Origin: Chitinophagaceae bacterium UBA7600
GTDB lineage: Bacteria; Bacteroidota; Bacteroidia; Chitinophagales; Chitinophagaceae
Reading direction: 5' to 3'
Assembly: GCA_002478885.1 (NCBI GenBank)
Contig: DLKC01000010.1
Span: 107,684 to 171,683, forward strand
DNA: 64,000 nucleotides
Of the stretch, positions 1 through 8,423 are shown piece after piece. Position numbers and translations under genes: made by a program. Below the pieces are notes generated by a model that worked only from the letters and a program-made list of their open reading frames with translations, did not search any database and had not been told where the DNA came from. Within the stretch, counting starts at the first letter, position 1, and each line of letters begins with the position of its first letter.

Positions 1-53
1 CAGGCTGAAAAGCTAAGTGCAAGCAGTAATACAGCCGGGTTAAATTTTCGCAT
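1..53 (-). CDS. 5' end of a small secreted protein, cut by the window edge
   Basis: Read on the minus strand, an ATG at the right edge opens a frame that begins MRKFNPAVLLLALSFSA and then leaves the window. This looks like the start of a Sec signal peptide: two basic residues, then a hydrophobic stretch ending in small residues. It resembles the start of the next gene, the PepSY-like protein, and shares an upstream motif with it, so the two may be paralogues. The mature product is not visible, so the function is unknown. Confidence 0.5.
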   Translation of the reverse strand, partial: MRKFNPAVLLLALSFSA

Positions 54-90
54 AATTGGTTTAGTTTTTTTATTAAATACTGTTATATAG

Positions 91-122
91 ATTGGTTGCT
101 GCCGCCGAGGATTTTGTAACCG
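91..122 (-). promoter_or_regulatory. Shared upstream motif, copy 1
   Basis: On the minus strand this reads CGGTTACA, 12 bases, GCAGCAACCAAT, followed by an ATATAA stretch. The same two blocks with the same 12-base spacing occur at 619-650 upstream of the PepSY-like gene. Here the motif ends 37 bases before the ATG at 53. GTTAC and CAACC are 17 bases apart, which would fit the -35 and -10 of an ECF sigma factor promoter; that reading is an inference. Confidence 0.45.
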
Positions 123-158
123 GGTTGACTATTTTTATTTTTCAATGAACCAAAAGAA

Positions 159-186
159 AAAGAGCCATATCGAAATATGGCTCTTT
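159..186 (-). terminator. Rho-independent terminator of the PepSY-like gene
   Basis: A perfect 12-bp stem (AAAGAGCCATAT with its complement) closes on a four-base loop that reads TTCG on the minus strand, a stable tetraloop. A T-rich tail follows on that strand. It lies about 37 bases downstream of the stop codon at 224. Confidence 0.85.
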
Positions 187-223
187 GCCCGGTTTTTTCA
201 CGGCTAGATTATAGTTGATTTGA

Positions 224-523
224 CTAACGCGCACCAGCTTTAATAAGCGTACCATCTGCATTAAATACAGCTCTCCAACGTGCGCCATTCAAAAGAAAAT
301 CTGCCTGGTAAACATTCTTACCATGTTCTGTTTCAAGCTGCCACCTAACATTTGTTGCATCGGGGAACATGCTTGCAAATGTTGTTCTTACTGCTACCGG
401 TACCTGTGATGCCGGGATGTGTGTGCCTTTTGCTTCCACTACGCTGTTTGCGTTAAAATTGTAATAACCTGCGAAAGATGATGCTGAAATAAACAGCGCT
501 GCTGCTAACAAGACTTTTTTCAT
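224..523 (-). CDS. PepSY-like small secreted protein
   Basis: A 99-residue protein with a clear Sec signal peptide (about residues 1-18, ending ASSFAG). The mature part is a single PepSY-like domain: a VPVAVRTTF helix, an FPDATNVRW segment, alternating strands through YQADFLLNG, and a closing FNADGTLIK hairpin. Proteins of this type are common periplasmic or surface proteins in Bacteroidota, but their role is not established; related PepSY domains inhibit peptidases. The gene is monocistronic, with its own terminator and the motif at 619-650 upstream. Likely a paralogue of the cut gene at 1-53. Confidence 0.75.
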   Translation of the reverse strand: MKKVLLAAALFISASSFAGYYNFNANSVVEAKGTHIPASQVPVAVRTTFASMFPDATNVRWQLETEHGKNVYQADFLLNGARWRAVFNADGTLIKAGAR

Positions 524-618
524 AAAAGTGTTTTTTTTGTTTTTTTAAAAATTGATTTTAGCAAGGTTTCGGAACAAACTTTCTTTTTCTCATTGTCTGT
601 TTCTTTGCCCTTATATTA

Positions 619-650
619 ATTGGTTGCTGCAGGTAAAAGTTATGTAACCG
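619..650 (-). promoter_or_regulatory. Shared upstream motif, copy 2
   Basis: The minus strand reads CGGTTACA, 12 bases, GCAGCAACCAAT, then TAATATAAG. Both blocks and their spacing match 91-122. It ends 95 bases before the PepSY-like ATG at 523. Conservation between two otherwise different intergenic stretches suggests a common promoter or operator. Confidence 0.45.
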
Positions 651-710
651 GCAGCGGGAAATATTTTTAAAAAACTTTTTAATCCCATTTGTTGAATATG
701 GTTTTGAAGA

Positions 711-760
711 TGAAGGGAGCGTCGCAAGCAAAGCTGCTATTGGTTCAAGGGCCGGGGATA
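711..760 (-). repeat. Dispersed intergenic element, single decayed right arm
   Basis: Contains GGGAGCGTCGCAAGCAAAGC followed by a TTCAAGGGCCGGGG end. It aligns best with the right arm of the element near 3,505-3,545 and is a worn member of the family described under 43,693-43,941. It lies directly beyond the pyrophosphatase terminator. Confidence 0.5.
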
Positions 761-764
761 AAAT

Positions 765-796
765 AAAAAGCCCCGCAGATGAGTGCGGGGCTTTTT
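765..796 (-). terminator. Terminator of hppA
   Basis: A 13-bp stem AAAAAGCCCCGCA with its complement and a six-base loop, ending in a T-run on the minus strand. It sits 24 bases past the hppA stop codon. A strong rho-independent signal. Confidence 0.92.
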
Positions 797-819
797 ATTT
801 GCATTATTATAGTGAGAAA

Positions 820-3246
820 CTATTTTACTTCAGTTTTCTCGTCGATCTCGAGTTTGAGGTTTTTACCCGCTTCGATGAACGATGCGTATTTTGCCTGTAC
901 ATCAGCAGCCACTTCTGTGCCGTTGATCAGGAGTTTGCCATCTTTTACTTCAACGGAAGCTTTACCGGCAGTGATTAGCCCATCGGCCTTTAGTGCCTGC
1001 ATCAGGGCATCGGCTTTATTATCACCATCAACCTTTACGGTGAACTTGCCTGTATCTGTGCTGTTAGCTGTATTGGTGTAAGTAATTGATATATTTTTTT
1101 CAGCGGCCATTGCAGCAGAACCATCTTTTGTATGGAATACCTGTGCGAGTGTTGGTGCTATAACCAATGAAACGATCGACATTAATTTGATAAGGATGTT
1201 CATAGAAGGGCCAGATGTGTCTTTGAAAGGATCGCCCACAGTATCGCCTGTTACGGCTGCTTTGTGCGGTTCACTTTTCTTTTTGTAGATCTGACCGTTT
1301 ATTTCAACACCTTTTTCGAAGCTTTTTTTGGCATTGTCCCATGCGCCGCCGGCGTTGTTCTGGAACATACCCATCAACACACCACTAACTGTAGCGCCGG
1401 CGAGAAAACCACCCAATGCTTCAGGGCCCAGTAAGAAACCGATGATCAATGGCGAAGCAATGGCGATTGCGCCTGGCAACATCATTTTTTTGATGGATGC
1501 ATCTGTTGAAATAGCGACGCATTTATCATATTCCGGTTTACCCGTTCCTTCCATAATACCTGGAATCGTATGGAACTGGCGACGGACTTCTTCAACCATT
1601 GCCATGGCTGCTTGTCCTACTGCACGGATTGCCAAAGAAGAAAATATAAAAGGAATCATGCCTCCGATAAAGAGCGATGAAAGCACGTCTGCTTTGTAGA
1701 TGTCGATGCCTTTAATACCTGCAACGCCAACGAATGCGGCAAAAAGTGCGAGTGCTGTTAACGCGGCTGAAGCGATAGCAAAACCCTTACCTGTTGCTGC
1801 GGTTGTATTACCAACTGCATCGAGTACGTCGGTTTTTTCACGAACATCAGGAGGCAATTCACTCATTTCGGCGATACCACCGGCGTTATCTGCAATAGGT
1901 CCGAATGCGTCTATCGCCAACTGCATGGCAGTAGTAGCCATCATACCGGCTGCTGCGATCGCTACGCCATAAAGACCGGCACACATGAAAGAACCGTATA
2001 TACCTGCTGCCAGCACAATGATCGGCAGGAAAGTTGACTCCATACCTACTGCAAGACCGCCAATTACGTTGGTGCCATGACCGGTTGCGCTCTGGCGGAT
2101 AATACTGAGCACGGGGCGTTTGCCCATTGCTGTATAATACTCGGTAATCATACTCATCAGCGTACCAACAGCGAGACCAACGGCAATAGCGCCGAGTACA
2201 CCCCATTTGGTAAACTCAAGGCCACGGAGTTCCATCGTTTCAGGAAGGATATAATAAACAAGGCCAATACTTGCGAGACCAGCCAAAATAATGGAGCCCC
2301 AGTTACCCATGTTCAATGCCTTCTGTACAACAGCAGTGCTGATGCCCGCGCTGTCGCTGATCTTTACAAACAATGTTCCTATGATAGAGAAAATAATACC
2401 TGTACCTGCAATAAGCATTGGCAGTAAAATAGGAGCGTAGCCTCCAAAATTGTCATGCGAAATTGTTTCCTGGCCAAGCACCATCGTAGCCAGTACAGTT
2501 GCCACATAAGAACCGAAAAGGTCGGCACCCATGCCAGCAACGTCGCCCACGTTATCACCTACGTTATCGGCGATTGTTGCAGGGTTGCGCGGATCATCTT
2601 CAGGAATGCCTGCTTCTACTTTACCAACGAGGTCAGCGCCTACGTCGGCAGCTTTTGTATAGATACCACCACCCACACGTGCAAACAACGCAATGCTTTC
2701 TGCACCGAGAGAGAAGCCTGTAAGCACCTCAATGGTCTTCAGCATGTACTCTGAGTTGGCTTCTGCGCCGGGAGCAAATATGCTTTTCAAAACCAAAAAC
2801 AATGAACCCAGACCAAGTACAGCCAAACCAGCAACACCAAGACCCATAACAGATCCACCGGTGAATGATACATTTAATGCTCTTGAAAGGCTTGTTCTCG
2901 CCGCTTGCGTGGTGCGAACATTGGCTTTTGTAGCCACCTTCATACCTATATAACCTGCAGTTGCGCTAAATACCGCACCAATAACAAAGGCTACGGCAAT
3001 CAGCCAATTTGAGTTAGGGTTGCTTGCAGACATAAATGCCAGCAAAAGGCCAACCAGCACAACAAAATAGAAAAGTATTTTCCATTCTGCTTTCAGAAAC
3101 GCCATTGCACCTTCGGCAATGTGGTTGCTGATGTCTTTCATTTTCTGCTCACCGGCATCTTGTTTAGATACCCAGTTAAATTTTATCAGTGTGTAAAGGA
3201 GACCGATTACCCCCATTGCCGGAACGGCATAAAACAGATTATCCAT
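820..3246 (-). CDS. hppA: K+-dependent membrane-bound pyrophosphatase (ion pump)
   Basis: An 808-residue integral membrane enzyme that hydrolyses pyrophosphate and pumps H+ or Na+ across the inner membrane. The active-site loop [11 protein letters not shown] then IPEDDPRNP and [11 protein letters not shown] lies at about residues 201-236. [10 protein letters not shown] (about 479-488) has Ala and Gly where K+-independent enzymes have Lys and Thr, so it should need K+. The usual membrane Glu after GADLF is absent (GADLFGSY, about 240-247), while a Glu sits in the preceding helix (GAES, residue 183). A shifted Glu of this kind has been described for H+-pumping Flavobacterium-type enzymes, so proton pumping is my inference. 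Residues 705-808 form an extra C-terminal tail, expected outside the membrane. Monocistronic, with its own promoter and terminator. Confidence 0.95.
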   Translation of the reverse strand: MDNLFYAVPAMGVIGLLYTLIKFNWVSKQDAGEQKMKDISNHIAEGAMAFLKAEWKILFYFVVLVGLLLAFMSASNPNSNWLIAVAFVIGAVFSATAGYIGMKVATKANVRTTQAARTSLSRALNVSFTGGSVMGLGVAGLAVLGLGSLFLVLKSIFAPGAEANSEYMLKTIEVLTGFSLGAESIALFARVGGGIYTKAADVGADLVGKVEAGIPEDDPRNPATIADNVGDNVGDVAGMGADLFGSYVATVLATMVLGQETISHDNFGGYAPILLPMLIAGTGIIFSIIGTLFVKISDSAGISTAVVQKALNMGNWGSIILAGLASIGLVYYILPETMELRGLEFTKWGVLGAIAVGLAVGTLMSMITEYYTAMGKRPVLSIIRQSATGHGTNVIGGLAVGMESTFLPIIVLAAGIYGSFMCAGLYGVAIAAAGMMATTAMQLAIDAFGPIADNAGGIAEMSELPPDVREKTDVLDAVGNTTAATGKGFAIASAALTALALFAAFVGVAGIKGIDIYKADVLSSLFIGGMIPFIFSSLAIRAVGQAAMAMVEEVRRQFHTIPGIMEGTGKPEYDKCVAISTDASIKKMMLPGAIAIASPLIIGFLLGPEALGGFLAGATVSGVLMGMFQNNAGGAWDNAKKSFEKGVEINGQIYKKKSEPHKAAVTGDTVGDPFKDTSGPSMNILIKLMSIVSLVIAPTLAQVFHTKDGSAAMAAEKNISITYTNTANSTDTGKFTVKVDGDNKADALMQALKADGLITAGKASVEVKDGKLLINGTEVAADVQAKYASFIEAGKNLKLEIDEKTEVK

Positions 3247-3274
3247 ACGCGTTGCTTATGATTTAAAATGGCGG

Positions 3275-3282
3275 CAAAAATA
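3275..3282 (-). promoter_or_regulatory. -7 box upstream of hppA
   Basis: The minus strand reads TATTTTTG, a full match to the Bacteroidota TAnnTTTG box, 28 bases before the hppA ATG. No convincing -33 TTG is present at the expected distance. Confidence 0.5.
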
Positions 3283-3357
3283 GGGGAAATACCCAAAAAT
3301 GTTAACATTCTCTAAAATGAGTATTCGTTTGGGGATAAGATTGGGATTTCCGTTGCT

Positions 3358-3551
3358 TCGGCTGCAGTGCTTTTGGCATCGCCGGTTGCGTCGCACTCTT
3401 GTACCGTTGAGCAAATATTCGCCAGGAAAAGGAGGTACAACAGGTGACCCTTTTTTATCGCTGCTTTATTTCACGAGTTGATCAGCCATGTACCGGACGA
3501 TGCAGGGAGTGACACAAGCAAAGCCGCCCAAAGAACCGGTCGCCGGGTCTG
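3358..3551. repeat. Dispersed intergenic element, both arms
   Basis: The left arm has the core TTGCGTCGCACTCTTGTAC at 3386-3404, preceded by TTTTGGCATCGCCGG. The right arm has GGGAGTGACACAAGC near 3505-3519 and ends in a GGTCGCCGGGT block. The arms face each other around about 100 bases. The element fills most of the 312-base gap between hppA and the NAD(P)HX repair gene; the rest shows only the hppA promoter. Confidence 0.8.
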
Positions 3552-3558
3552 AAAATAA

Positions 3559-5037
3559 TCAGACCTGTATGCTAAAAAATGCGTCGGAGATATGACCAAT
3601 AACGTCGCCTGCCAGCATCGCTTCCATGGCAATTGACTTCGAAGCAATATCTGCGGCAAGGCCGTGCAGGTAAACGCCAAGCAGTGCAGCATCAAAAGAA
3701 TTGTAACCCTGTGCCAGCAAAGCGGTAATCATGCCGGTGAGTACATCGCCGCTGCCGCCCTTGGCGAGACCGGCATTGCCGGTTATGTTGAACCAGCCCC
3801 TGCCGTTATGTGCAATAAGGGTGTGGTGGCCTTTTAAAACGACGATGCAATTGAATTGCTGCGACATGGCCAAAGCCCGATCGATCCGCTCAAATTCGTC
3901 AGCTGGTTCTCCTGCAAGCCTGTCAAACTCTTTTGGATGGGGAGTGAGAATAGATCCCGCTGGTATTTTCTGTAACATTCCCGGCTCCAACGCCATTATA
4001 TTAAGCGCATCCGCATCAAAAACAACAGGCCTGTTATAATGGTGAAGCAGGAGCTGTAAAAGCATTTTGCCATCGTCATTGGTTCCAAGCCCGGGGCCGA
4101 TGCCGACAGCAGTATATTTTTGGTAATCTGTTTTTTCATGGCGCGGCACCGTCATAGCTTCGGGCAGGTAACTATGTAAAACCGCCATGGAGTTTTCGGG
4201 CAGGCTCAAGGTAAGCAAACCGGTGCCGGTGCACGCGCAGGCTTTTGCCGCCAGCAATGCAGCACCCATTTTCCCGGGATTTCCGGCAATAAGCAAACTG
4301 TGGCCAAAACTGCCTTTATGCGCAAATGCTTTGCGTGGTTTGTAAGTGCCCGCTATGTCTGCGTGTACTGCAATAGTGAATTTTGCCTCTACCGTAGAAC
4401 TGAATTTGGGGTCGAGGCCTATATCCAAAATGGTTACCGTTCCAAACAGGCCTTCATTTTCTGCCGCCAGCAGGCAAAGCTTCAGCGTTTGAAAAGTAAG
4501 GGTATGTGTTGCCCTGATCACCGCGTTGCCTTTTGAGCTTTTGTCAATAAACATTCCGCTGGGCACGTCTATTGCGACGACTGTTACCTTTGCATCGTTG
4601 ATGTGATGCACCAATGCCTCGCTCAATTGCTGCAAAGGCCTATTTAAACCCGAGCCATACAAGGCGTCGATAACAATATCTTCTTTATTGATTTCGGGAA
4701 AGAATGAGTTGGCCTGGATAAAATGAATATCCGTTGTTAACTGGTGCAGCCGGTGCAGGTTCGCCTGGAAATCCGGCGTGCCCATAGCACCAAGTTCAAG
4801 AATAAAAATAACGGGATTGATTCCCTGCTCAATCAGTTGCCGGGCAATGGCTAAACCATCGCCTCCATTGTTTCCTTTGGCGCAGAAAATTTTTATACAG
4901 GCATCTGCATAGTTATCGGTAATAAATTCTGCGCATTTTCGGGCGGCCCTTTCCATAAGGTCAATCGAGGCCACCGGCTCGCTGGCAATGGTAAAGGCAT
5001 CCCAATCGTGGATTTGCCGGGCATTGAGCAATTTCAT
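3559..5037 (-). CDS. nnrDE: Bifunctional NAD(P)HX epimerase / ADP-dependent NAD(P)HX dehydratase
   Basis: A 492-residue fusion that repairs damaged NAD(P)H hydrates in the cytoplasm. The N-terminal YjeF-type epimerase half (about 1-210) carries GNNGGDG (55-61), DALYGSGLNRPL (about 124-135) and AIDVPSGM. The C-terminal ribokinase-like dehydratase half (about 220-490) carries GIGPGLGT, VFDADALN, ILTPHPKEFDRL and the nucleotide-binding NAGLAKGGSGDVLTG (near 430). Length and domain order are normal for the bacterial fusion. It lies alone between two intergenic repeat elements. The minus-strand TATATTTA just before the ATG may be a weak -7 box. Confidence 0.95.
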   Translation of the reverse strand: MKLLNARQIHDWDAFTIASEPVASIDLMERAARKCAEFITDNYADACIKIFCAKGNNGGDGLAIARQLIEQGINPVIFILELGAMGTPDFQANLHRLHQLTTDIHFIQANSFFPEINKEDIVIDALYGSGLNRPLQQLSEALVHHINDAKVTVVAIDVPSGMFIDKSSKGNAVIRATHTLTFQTLKLCLLAAENEGLFGTVTILDIGLDPKFSSTVEAKFTIAVHADIAGTYKPRKAFAHKGSFGHSLLIAGNPGKMGAALLAAKACACTGTGLLTLSLPENSMAVLHSYLPEAMTVPRHEKTDYQKYTAVGIGPGLGTNDDGKMLLQLLLHHYNRPVVFDADALNIMALEPGMLQKIPAGSILTPHPKEFDRLAGEPADEFERIDRALAMSQQFNCIVVLKGHHTLIAHNGRGWFNITGNAGLAKGGSGDVLTGMITALLAQGYNSFDAALLGVYLHGLAADIASKSIAMEAMLAGDVIGHISDAFFSIQV

Positions 5038-5120
5038 AGTTTAAATATACGGCAGGCTGTGGTATTAAAAGATGATGATTAAAGCAGAAGTTACGCGTAA
5101 TTTTAAAGGAAATGCTTATT

Positions 5121-5171
5121 TGCCCGGCTCCCCTATTATATTGCATCGTCCCTTGCGTCGCACCCGTGTAC
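5121..5171 (+). repeat. Dispersed intergenic element, left arm
   Basis: TTGCCCGGCTCC, then GCATCGTCC, then the core TTGCGTCGCACCCGTGTAC (5153-5171). A stretch at 5305-5348 ending GCCATGTACCAGC and GCCGCCGGG could be a very decayed right arm without a core. The remaining part of this 376-base divergent gap holds the promoter of the next gene and nothing else I recognise. Confidence 0.7.
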
Positions 5172-5379
5172 TTCCGGAGCCTATGGCAACAATGCTATGC
5201 ATCACCTGAAAGTGTGCAATAAAACTTCAGAATTGGTCTTTCCGGGGCGTTGAGCACCGATCTTAGTTTACGCTTTTACTACGGCTTTTGTATTACTTAA
5301 GTACGGCTTCACTATTAGCCATGTACCAGCATTTCTGCCGCCGGGATTCCGCATAAGCCCTTTTTTGGCAGGATGGGTA

Positions 5380-5410
5380 TTGTGTTATTCATTTTGCCTT
5401 TTTATATTTG
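5380..5410 (+). promoter_or_regulatory. Promoter of the DPAF-type small protein gene
   Basis: TTG at 5380-5382, 20 bases, TATATTTG at 5403-5410: a very good match to the Bacteroidota -33/-7 pattern. The ATG follows only three bases after the -7 box, so transcription would begin at or inside the start codon and the message would be leaderless if this promoter is used. Confidence 0.65.
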
Positions 5411-5413
5411 GGT

Positions 5414-5893
5414 ATGGCTAAGCAAAGCGGCATGTTACGTATTACAGGCACAATCGATAATCTCTGTTTTTATAAAATGGATGGCCAGTACTATGTTAGG
5501 ATGAAGAGTTCCCTGACCGGCAAACGGGTCAAAAAAGATCCTGCTTTCAGTGCCACAATGCGTTATGCCGGTTTTCTTGCAGATGCAGCCAGGATTGCCT
5601 CTGCCGTTTACAGGAAGGTCAATGCAGATCAACAAGTAAAGGGCCTTTACCGCAAAATAACGGGAGAAGCAATGCGCTTACTGAAAGAGGATCAAACAAT
5701 TGCCGATGTAACCGGTTTGCTCGAGGCAAAGTATGTAAAGACAGCAGCGGCACCGAAAGCACAAAAGTCAGAAAAGCCTGTAAACAAAGTAATTTCTTTT
5801 GCCGAAGCCGTTCTGGAAAGGGTTTTTACTGCTACAGCAACGGCGGCGGCACCATCTATTCCTTGCCGTTTACCTGCACCCGCGCCTACATAG
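5414..5893 (+). CDS. Conserved Bacteroidota small protein of unknown function
   Basis: A 159-residue soluble protein without signal peptide. The N-terminal pattern MAKQSGMLRITGTIDN, then FYKMDGQYYVR, KSSLTGKRVKKDPAF, and a helical stretch RIASAVYRKV matches a widespread Bacteroidota family of unknown role in which the G-x-L-x-FYK start and the DPAF motif are conserved. This is a divergent member with an extra Ala/Pro-rich tail (about residues 112-159). I chose the ATG at 5414 over an in-frame TTG at 5408 because the TTG lies inside the -7 box. No operon partners; the next gene is convergent. Confidence 0.7.
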   Translation: MAKQSGMLRITGTIDNLCFYKMDGQYYVRMKSSLTGKRVKKDPAFSATMRYAGFLADAARIASAVYRKVNADQQVKGLYRKITGEAMRLLKEDQTIADVTGLLEAKYVKTAAAPKAQKSEKPVNKVISFAEAVLERVFTATATAAAPSIPCRLPAPAPT

Positions 5894-5952
5894 TATTTCT
5901 TTATACCGTAGTATTCAACCCCTTTATTCCATTTAAAAGAGTGAAACAAGCG

Positions 5953-6309
5953 TTATCGTTTTTCAGGATTTTTTTTATCCTGGAACCAGGCAGCGGATGC
6001 CGGTAAGAATAACAATACGGTAACCAGTGTTAAGAACACGATATGGGCAATCATCTCCGATGTGGAGTTTAATGCACTTACAACTACATGGTAAAGCAAC
6101 CAGCCAATCGCAAGCCATCGCGCCCAGCTAACGCCAAATAGCAGCAGCACACCACAAACCACAGCCAGTATGCGCAACAAAAGAATCCATACTGTTTCGT
6201 TTAAGTTGGTAGGGTCCAAAAGTTCCTGCAGGTGATAGAAAAATCCTATTACTCCAGCGAGGATAAACAATACGGCGACGATAACAACCGGAAGTGGGCG
6301 GCCTTTCAT
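5953..6309 (-). CDS. Small membrane protein, four predicted TM segments
   Basis: A 118-residue hydrophobic protein beginning MKGRPLPVVIVAVLF, with four membrane stretches (roughly residues 6-27, 43-62, 68-86 and 90-109) and a basic, charged C-terminus (QDKKNPEKR). I do not recognise a named function; the pattern resembles small integral membrane proteins of the DoxX or DUF-type kind. An in-frame ATG 17 codons upstream exists but would overlap the end of the preceding gene by 13 bases, so I prefer the internal ATG at 6309. Probably co-transcribed with the effector-binding protein upstream. Confidence 0.6.
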   Translation of the reverse strand: MKGRPLPVVIVAVLFILAGVIGFFYHLQELLDPTNLNETVWILLLRILAVVCGVLLLFGVSWARWLAIGWLLYHVVVSALNSTSEMIAHIVFLTLVTVLLFLPASAAWFQDKKNPEKR

Positions 6310-6347
6310 TGGTAAGAAATTTATTTTTTCTAAAGGAAATTCTAAAG

Positions 6348-6785
6348 TTATGCGAGGCACATGATTAGCGTTGTTTCGAGTTTGCTTTCGTCACTTGTCC
6401 AATGCCCGTAGATTTCGATGTATGGATCTCTAATAACCTCGCCCCGGTTCTTCAGTTCATTCCTCATATTTTGTCCCGTTTGCTTTACCAGGTTATATGG
6501 GCCTACGTGTTTGCAATAAGCGTACCTGTTAAGTGTAATTGTATGTTGTTCGAGGCCGGTATCAAAGTTGGGTGTTTCTGTGAGTTCAACGCCTGCAAAG
6601 ATTTTTTCATTGGAGTCATACACCCAAATATTCAATCCTTTATTGGCAAGCTGGCTGGCTTTAACTATTTGCCACATTTTATCCATCAGTTTAAAAGCAG
6701 TTCCAGCGTAATCTTTATTGATCGCAGTCCCGGAAAACCCGTGCAAGTCCAGGCTAAGGCTTGAACAAATTATTTCCATATTCAT
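6348..6785 (-). CDS. GyrI-like / AraC effector-binding domain protein
   Basis: A 145-residue protein made only of the small-molecule-binding fold found in GyrI/SbmC and at the C-terminus of some AraC and MerR regulators. Features of the fold are a first strand (SLDLHGFSGTAIN), an amphipathic helix (LMDKMWQIVK), the AGVELTETP and GPYNLVKQT turns, and a late IEIYGHW strand with acidic residues. No DNA-binding domain is present, so it is probably a stand-alone binder or hydrolase of a lipophilic cation; ligand unknown. It precedes the small membrane protein by 38 bases. Confidence 0.75.
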   Translation of the reverse strand: MNMEIICSSLSLDLHGFSGTAINKDYAGTAFKLMDKMWQIVKASQLANKGLNIWVYDSNEKIFAGVELTETPNFDTGLEQHTITLNRYAYCKHVGPYNLVKQTGQNMRNELKNRGEVIRDPYIEIYGHWTSDESKLETTLIMCLA

Positions 6786-6873
6786 CGCCGATAAATTTGG
6801 TTTGCTAACTTAAGAGGATGGAATCATGGTTTAGCAATACGAAGGTTTTTCAGCACGCACTTTGTCGTTGCTT

Positions 6874-7368
6874 CTACAATTTCTTTTTGAAATAGTTATC
6901 GCATCCATCAACATAGCTGTCGTTGAATAATACCCTGTCTTCACAAAATAGTATCTTTCCCGGAAGCTGGACTACAAGCGGGTTCGTATCGACCTTAAAA
7001 TAACCATCTCCCATATCTACCATTTTCCATGTTGACAATTGAGTTGTTTGGCCATTCATTTTTATTTCGAGGGTATCGCCAGATTTAAATTCCACGGTCA
7101 TACCCAAAAAATCTTTGTAATTGCCTTTTTCAGGATCCCAGAAGCATTGTATATACTCCCAGTCCCATTGGCCAAGTAATTTGTCGTGAATATTTACTGA
7201 ATCCCACGCAAATTTTTGATAACACTCCTGCATGGCTGGTACTGTTACAGGTGGCAATTGTTTTTCGGGTGCCGATACTTGTTCTTCCCTGCAGCATAAT
7301 TGAGCCAGCAGGGCAAAAACGAACAGAAGTTTAGCAACATTCGTTGGTTTCATTTTTTTATTTTTCAT
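6874..7368 (-). CDS. Small lipoprotein, lipocalin-like
   Basis: A 164-residue protein with a lipoprotein signal: basic start MKNKKMKPTN, hydrophobic LLFVFALLAQ and adjacent cysteines (LCC) followed by a Ser/Pro-rich linker. The mature part starts with LLGQWDWEYIQC, a GxW motif as in lipocalin-like domains of Bacteroidota, and runs through short beta strands to FNDSYVDGCDNYF. Two or three starts are possible (7425, 7368, 7353); 7368 or 7353 leaves a normal signal peptide. Function unknown; probably anchored in the outer or inner membrane. Confidence 0.6.
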   Translation of the reverse strand: MKNKKMKPTNVAKLLFVFALLAQLCCREEQVSAPEKQLPPVTVPAMQECYQKFAWDSVNIHDKLLGQWDWEYIQCFWDPEKGNYKDFLGMTVEFKSGDTLEIKMNGQTTQLSTWKMVDMGDGYFKVDTNPLVVQLPGKILFCEDRVLFNDSYVDGCDNYFKKKL

Positions 7369-7488
7369 GAGGCATAAGCAAATATTAATTACCGGGTTCT
7401 TCGCAGGAAAAAGCAGTTTTAACAATTAACAATATGATATTGAAGTTACGAATTAGAGCCGAACGGCTACCAGGATTGAAATGCCATA

Positions 7489-8400
7489 TCACAGCTTTAG
7501 GTACGCTGTTCCTGAAAGTTTGTTTGGCTGAAAATAAATGTATGTCCTTGTTGCATCAATTACGATGTTGAATCGTTTGAGTATATCCCCGCCAATAATA
7601 CTCATCTGCTGCCTCCCAATCGCGCCTTTGAAAAATCCTGCGGGCACATCGGTCAATTCCAGTCCCCGGATATTCAGCGCGGGTAAAACCGCTTGTTTGG
7701 TAATGAGCACATTGCCGTAAGAGTCGGTCAGCTTTTTCTCTCCCGTTAATTCGAGCCTTTCATCCAATTTTGAATTTTTGGCAAACTCGTCATCGAACAA
7801 AATAGCCCCGGAATATCCTGAGTGAATCAGGAACCTGTTTTTAAAAACACTGTCCCTGGTTTTGCAATCTGCTTCTATAAATAGTTCATCATCTTCGTTG
7901 GCCAGTTTTACTTGCTGGTATTGATCAATATTGTATGGAAGGCTGTCTGAAACATTGATCAGCAACTTGTCAAAATCAATTGCAATCACGCGGCCTTTAA
8001 ACAGGTCAATGCCAAACTTGCCATCGGTAAACTGGCCAGAGTTCAGGTTCTCCCATATCGGAACTTTATTCCAGCTTAGTCCGCCGATCTCCAAAAAATT
8101 GCCCGGACTTAACCCCGAAGAATTTGACTGGCTCCCCCAGCTTTTTATACTGTCTGTACTTTCCGTAAAGCGAATGCTCTTTAGCCATTTAACCGACTCT
8201 TCCGTAAGCGTAACGGCATTGGCCGCGGTATGAAACATCAGGTTAACCGTATCTGTTTTGTTCAGTATAGCCCTCACGGAAAGATTGTTGTATTCTGTTA
8301 GCTGAAACGGAATGCTATCATTTTTTTGAGCCGGCAACATAAGTGATGAGCGCAGCATTACCTGTATTAAACAATGGCGTAATAAAATTGCACGCAGCAT
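7489..8400 (-). CDS. Retropepsin-like aspartyl protease family protein without catalytic Asp
   Basis: About 303 residues with two pepsin-like lobes. Lobe 1 begins NLMFHTAANAVTL and lobe 2 FLIHSGYSGAILF, both at the place where active members have D-T/S-G. The C-terminal signature IIGGDILKRFNIVID, then a strand like IYFQPN, is typical of the family. Because Asp is replaced by His in both lobes, I expect no protease activity and perhaps a binding role. The N-terminus is poor as a signal peptide (MLRAILLRHCLIQVML before PAQ), so the true start or a small upstream frame change is uncertain. It follows the LRR remnant by 23 bases. Confidence 0.6.
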   Translation of the reverse strand: MLRAILLRHCLIQVMLRSSLMLPAQKNDSIPFQLTEYNNLSVRAILNKTDTVNLMFHTAANAVTLTEESVKWLKSIRFTESTDSIKSWGSQSNSSGLSPGNFLEIGGLSWNKVPIWENLNSGQFTDGKFGIDLFKGRVIAIDFDKLLINVSDSLPYNIDQYQQVKLANEDDELFIEADCKTRDSVFKNRFLIHSGYSGAILFDDEFAKNSKLDERLELTGEKKLTDSYGNVLITKQAVLPALNIRGLELTDVPAGFFKGAIGRQQMSIIGGDILKRFNIVIDATRTYIYFQPNKLSGTAYLKL

Positions 8401-8423
8401 ATTGATTTTGTTATTGCCTGTAA

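Noticed and set aside
1328..2953. Long plus-strand frames inside hppA
   Set aside because: They are antisense shadows of a well supported gene and show no protein family features.
3299..3481. Short frame between hppA and the NAD(P)HX repair gene
   Set aside because: It runs through the repeat element; similar frames occur in other copies of the element for the same reason (for example 14,011-14,193).
5692..5949. Minus-strand frame of 85 codons opposite the DPAF-type gene
   Set aside because: Low-complexity Ala/Val composition caused by the Ala-rich tail on the other strand; no promoter or family match.
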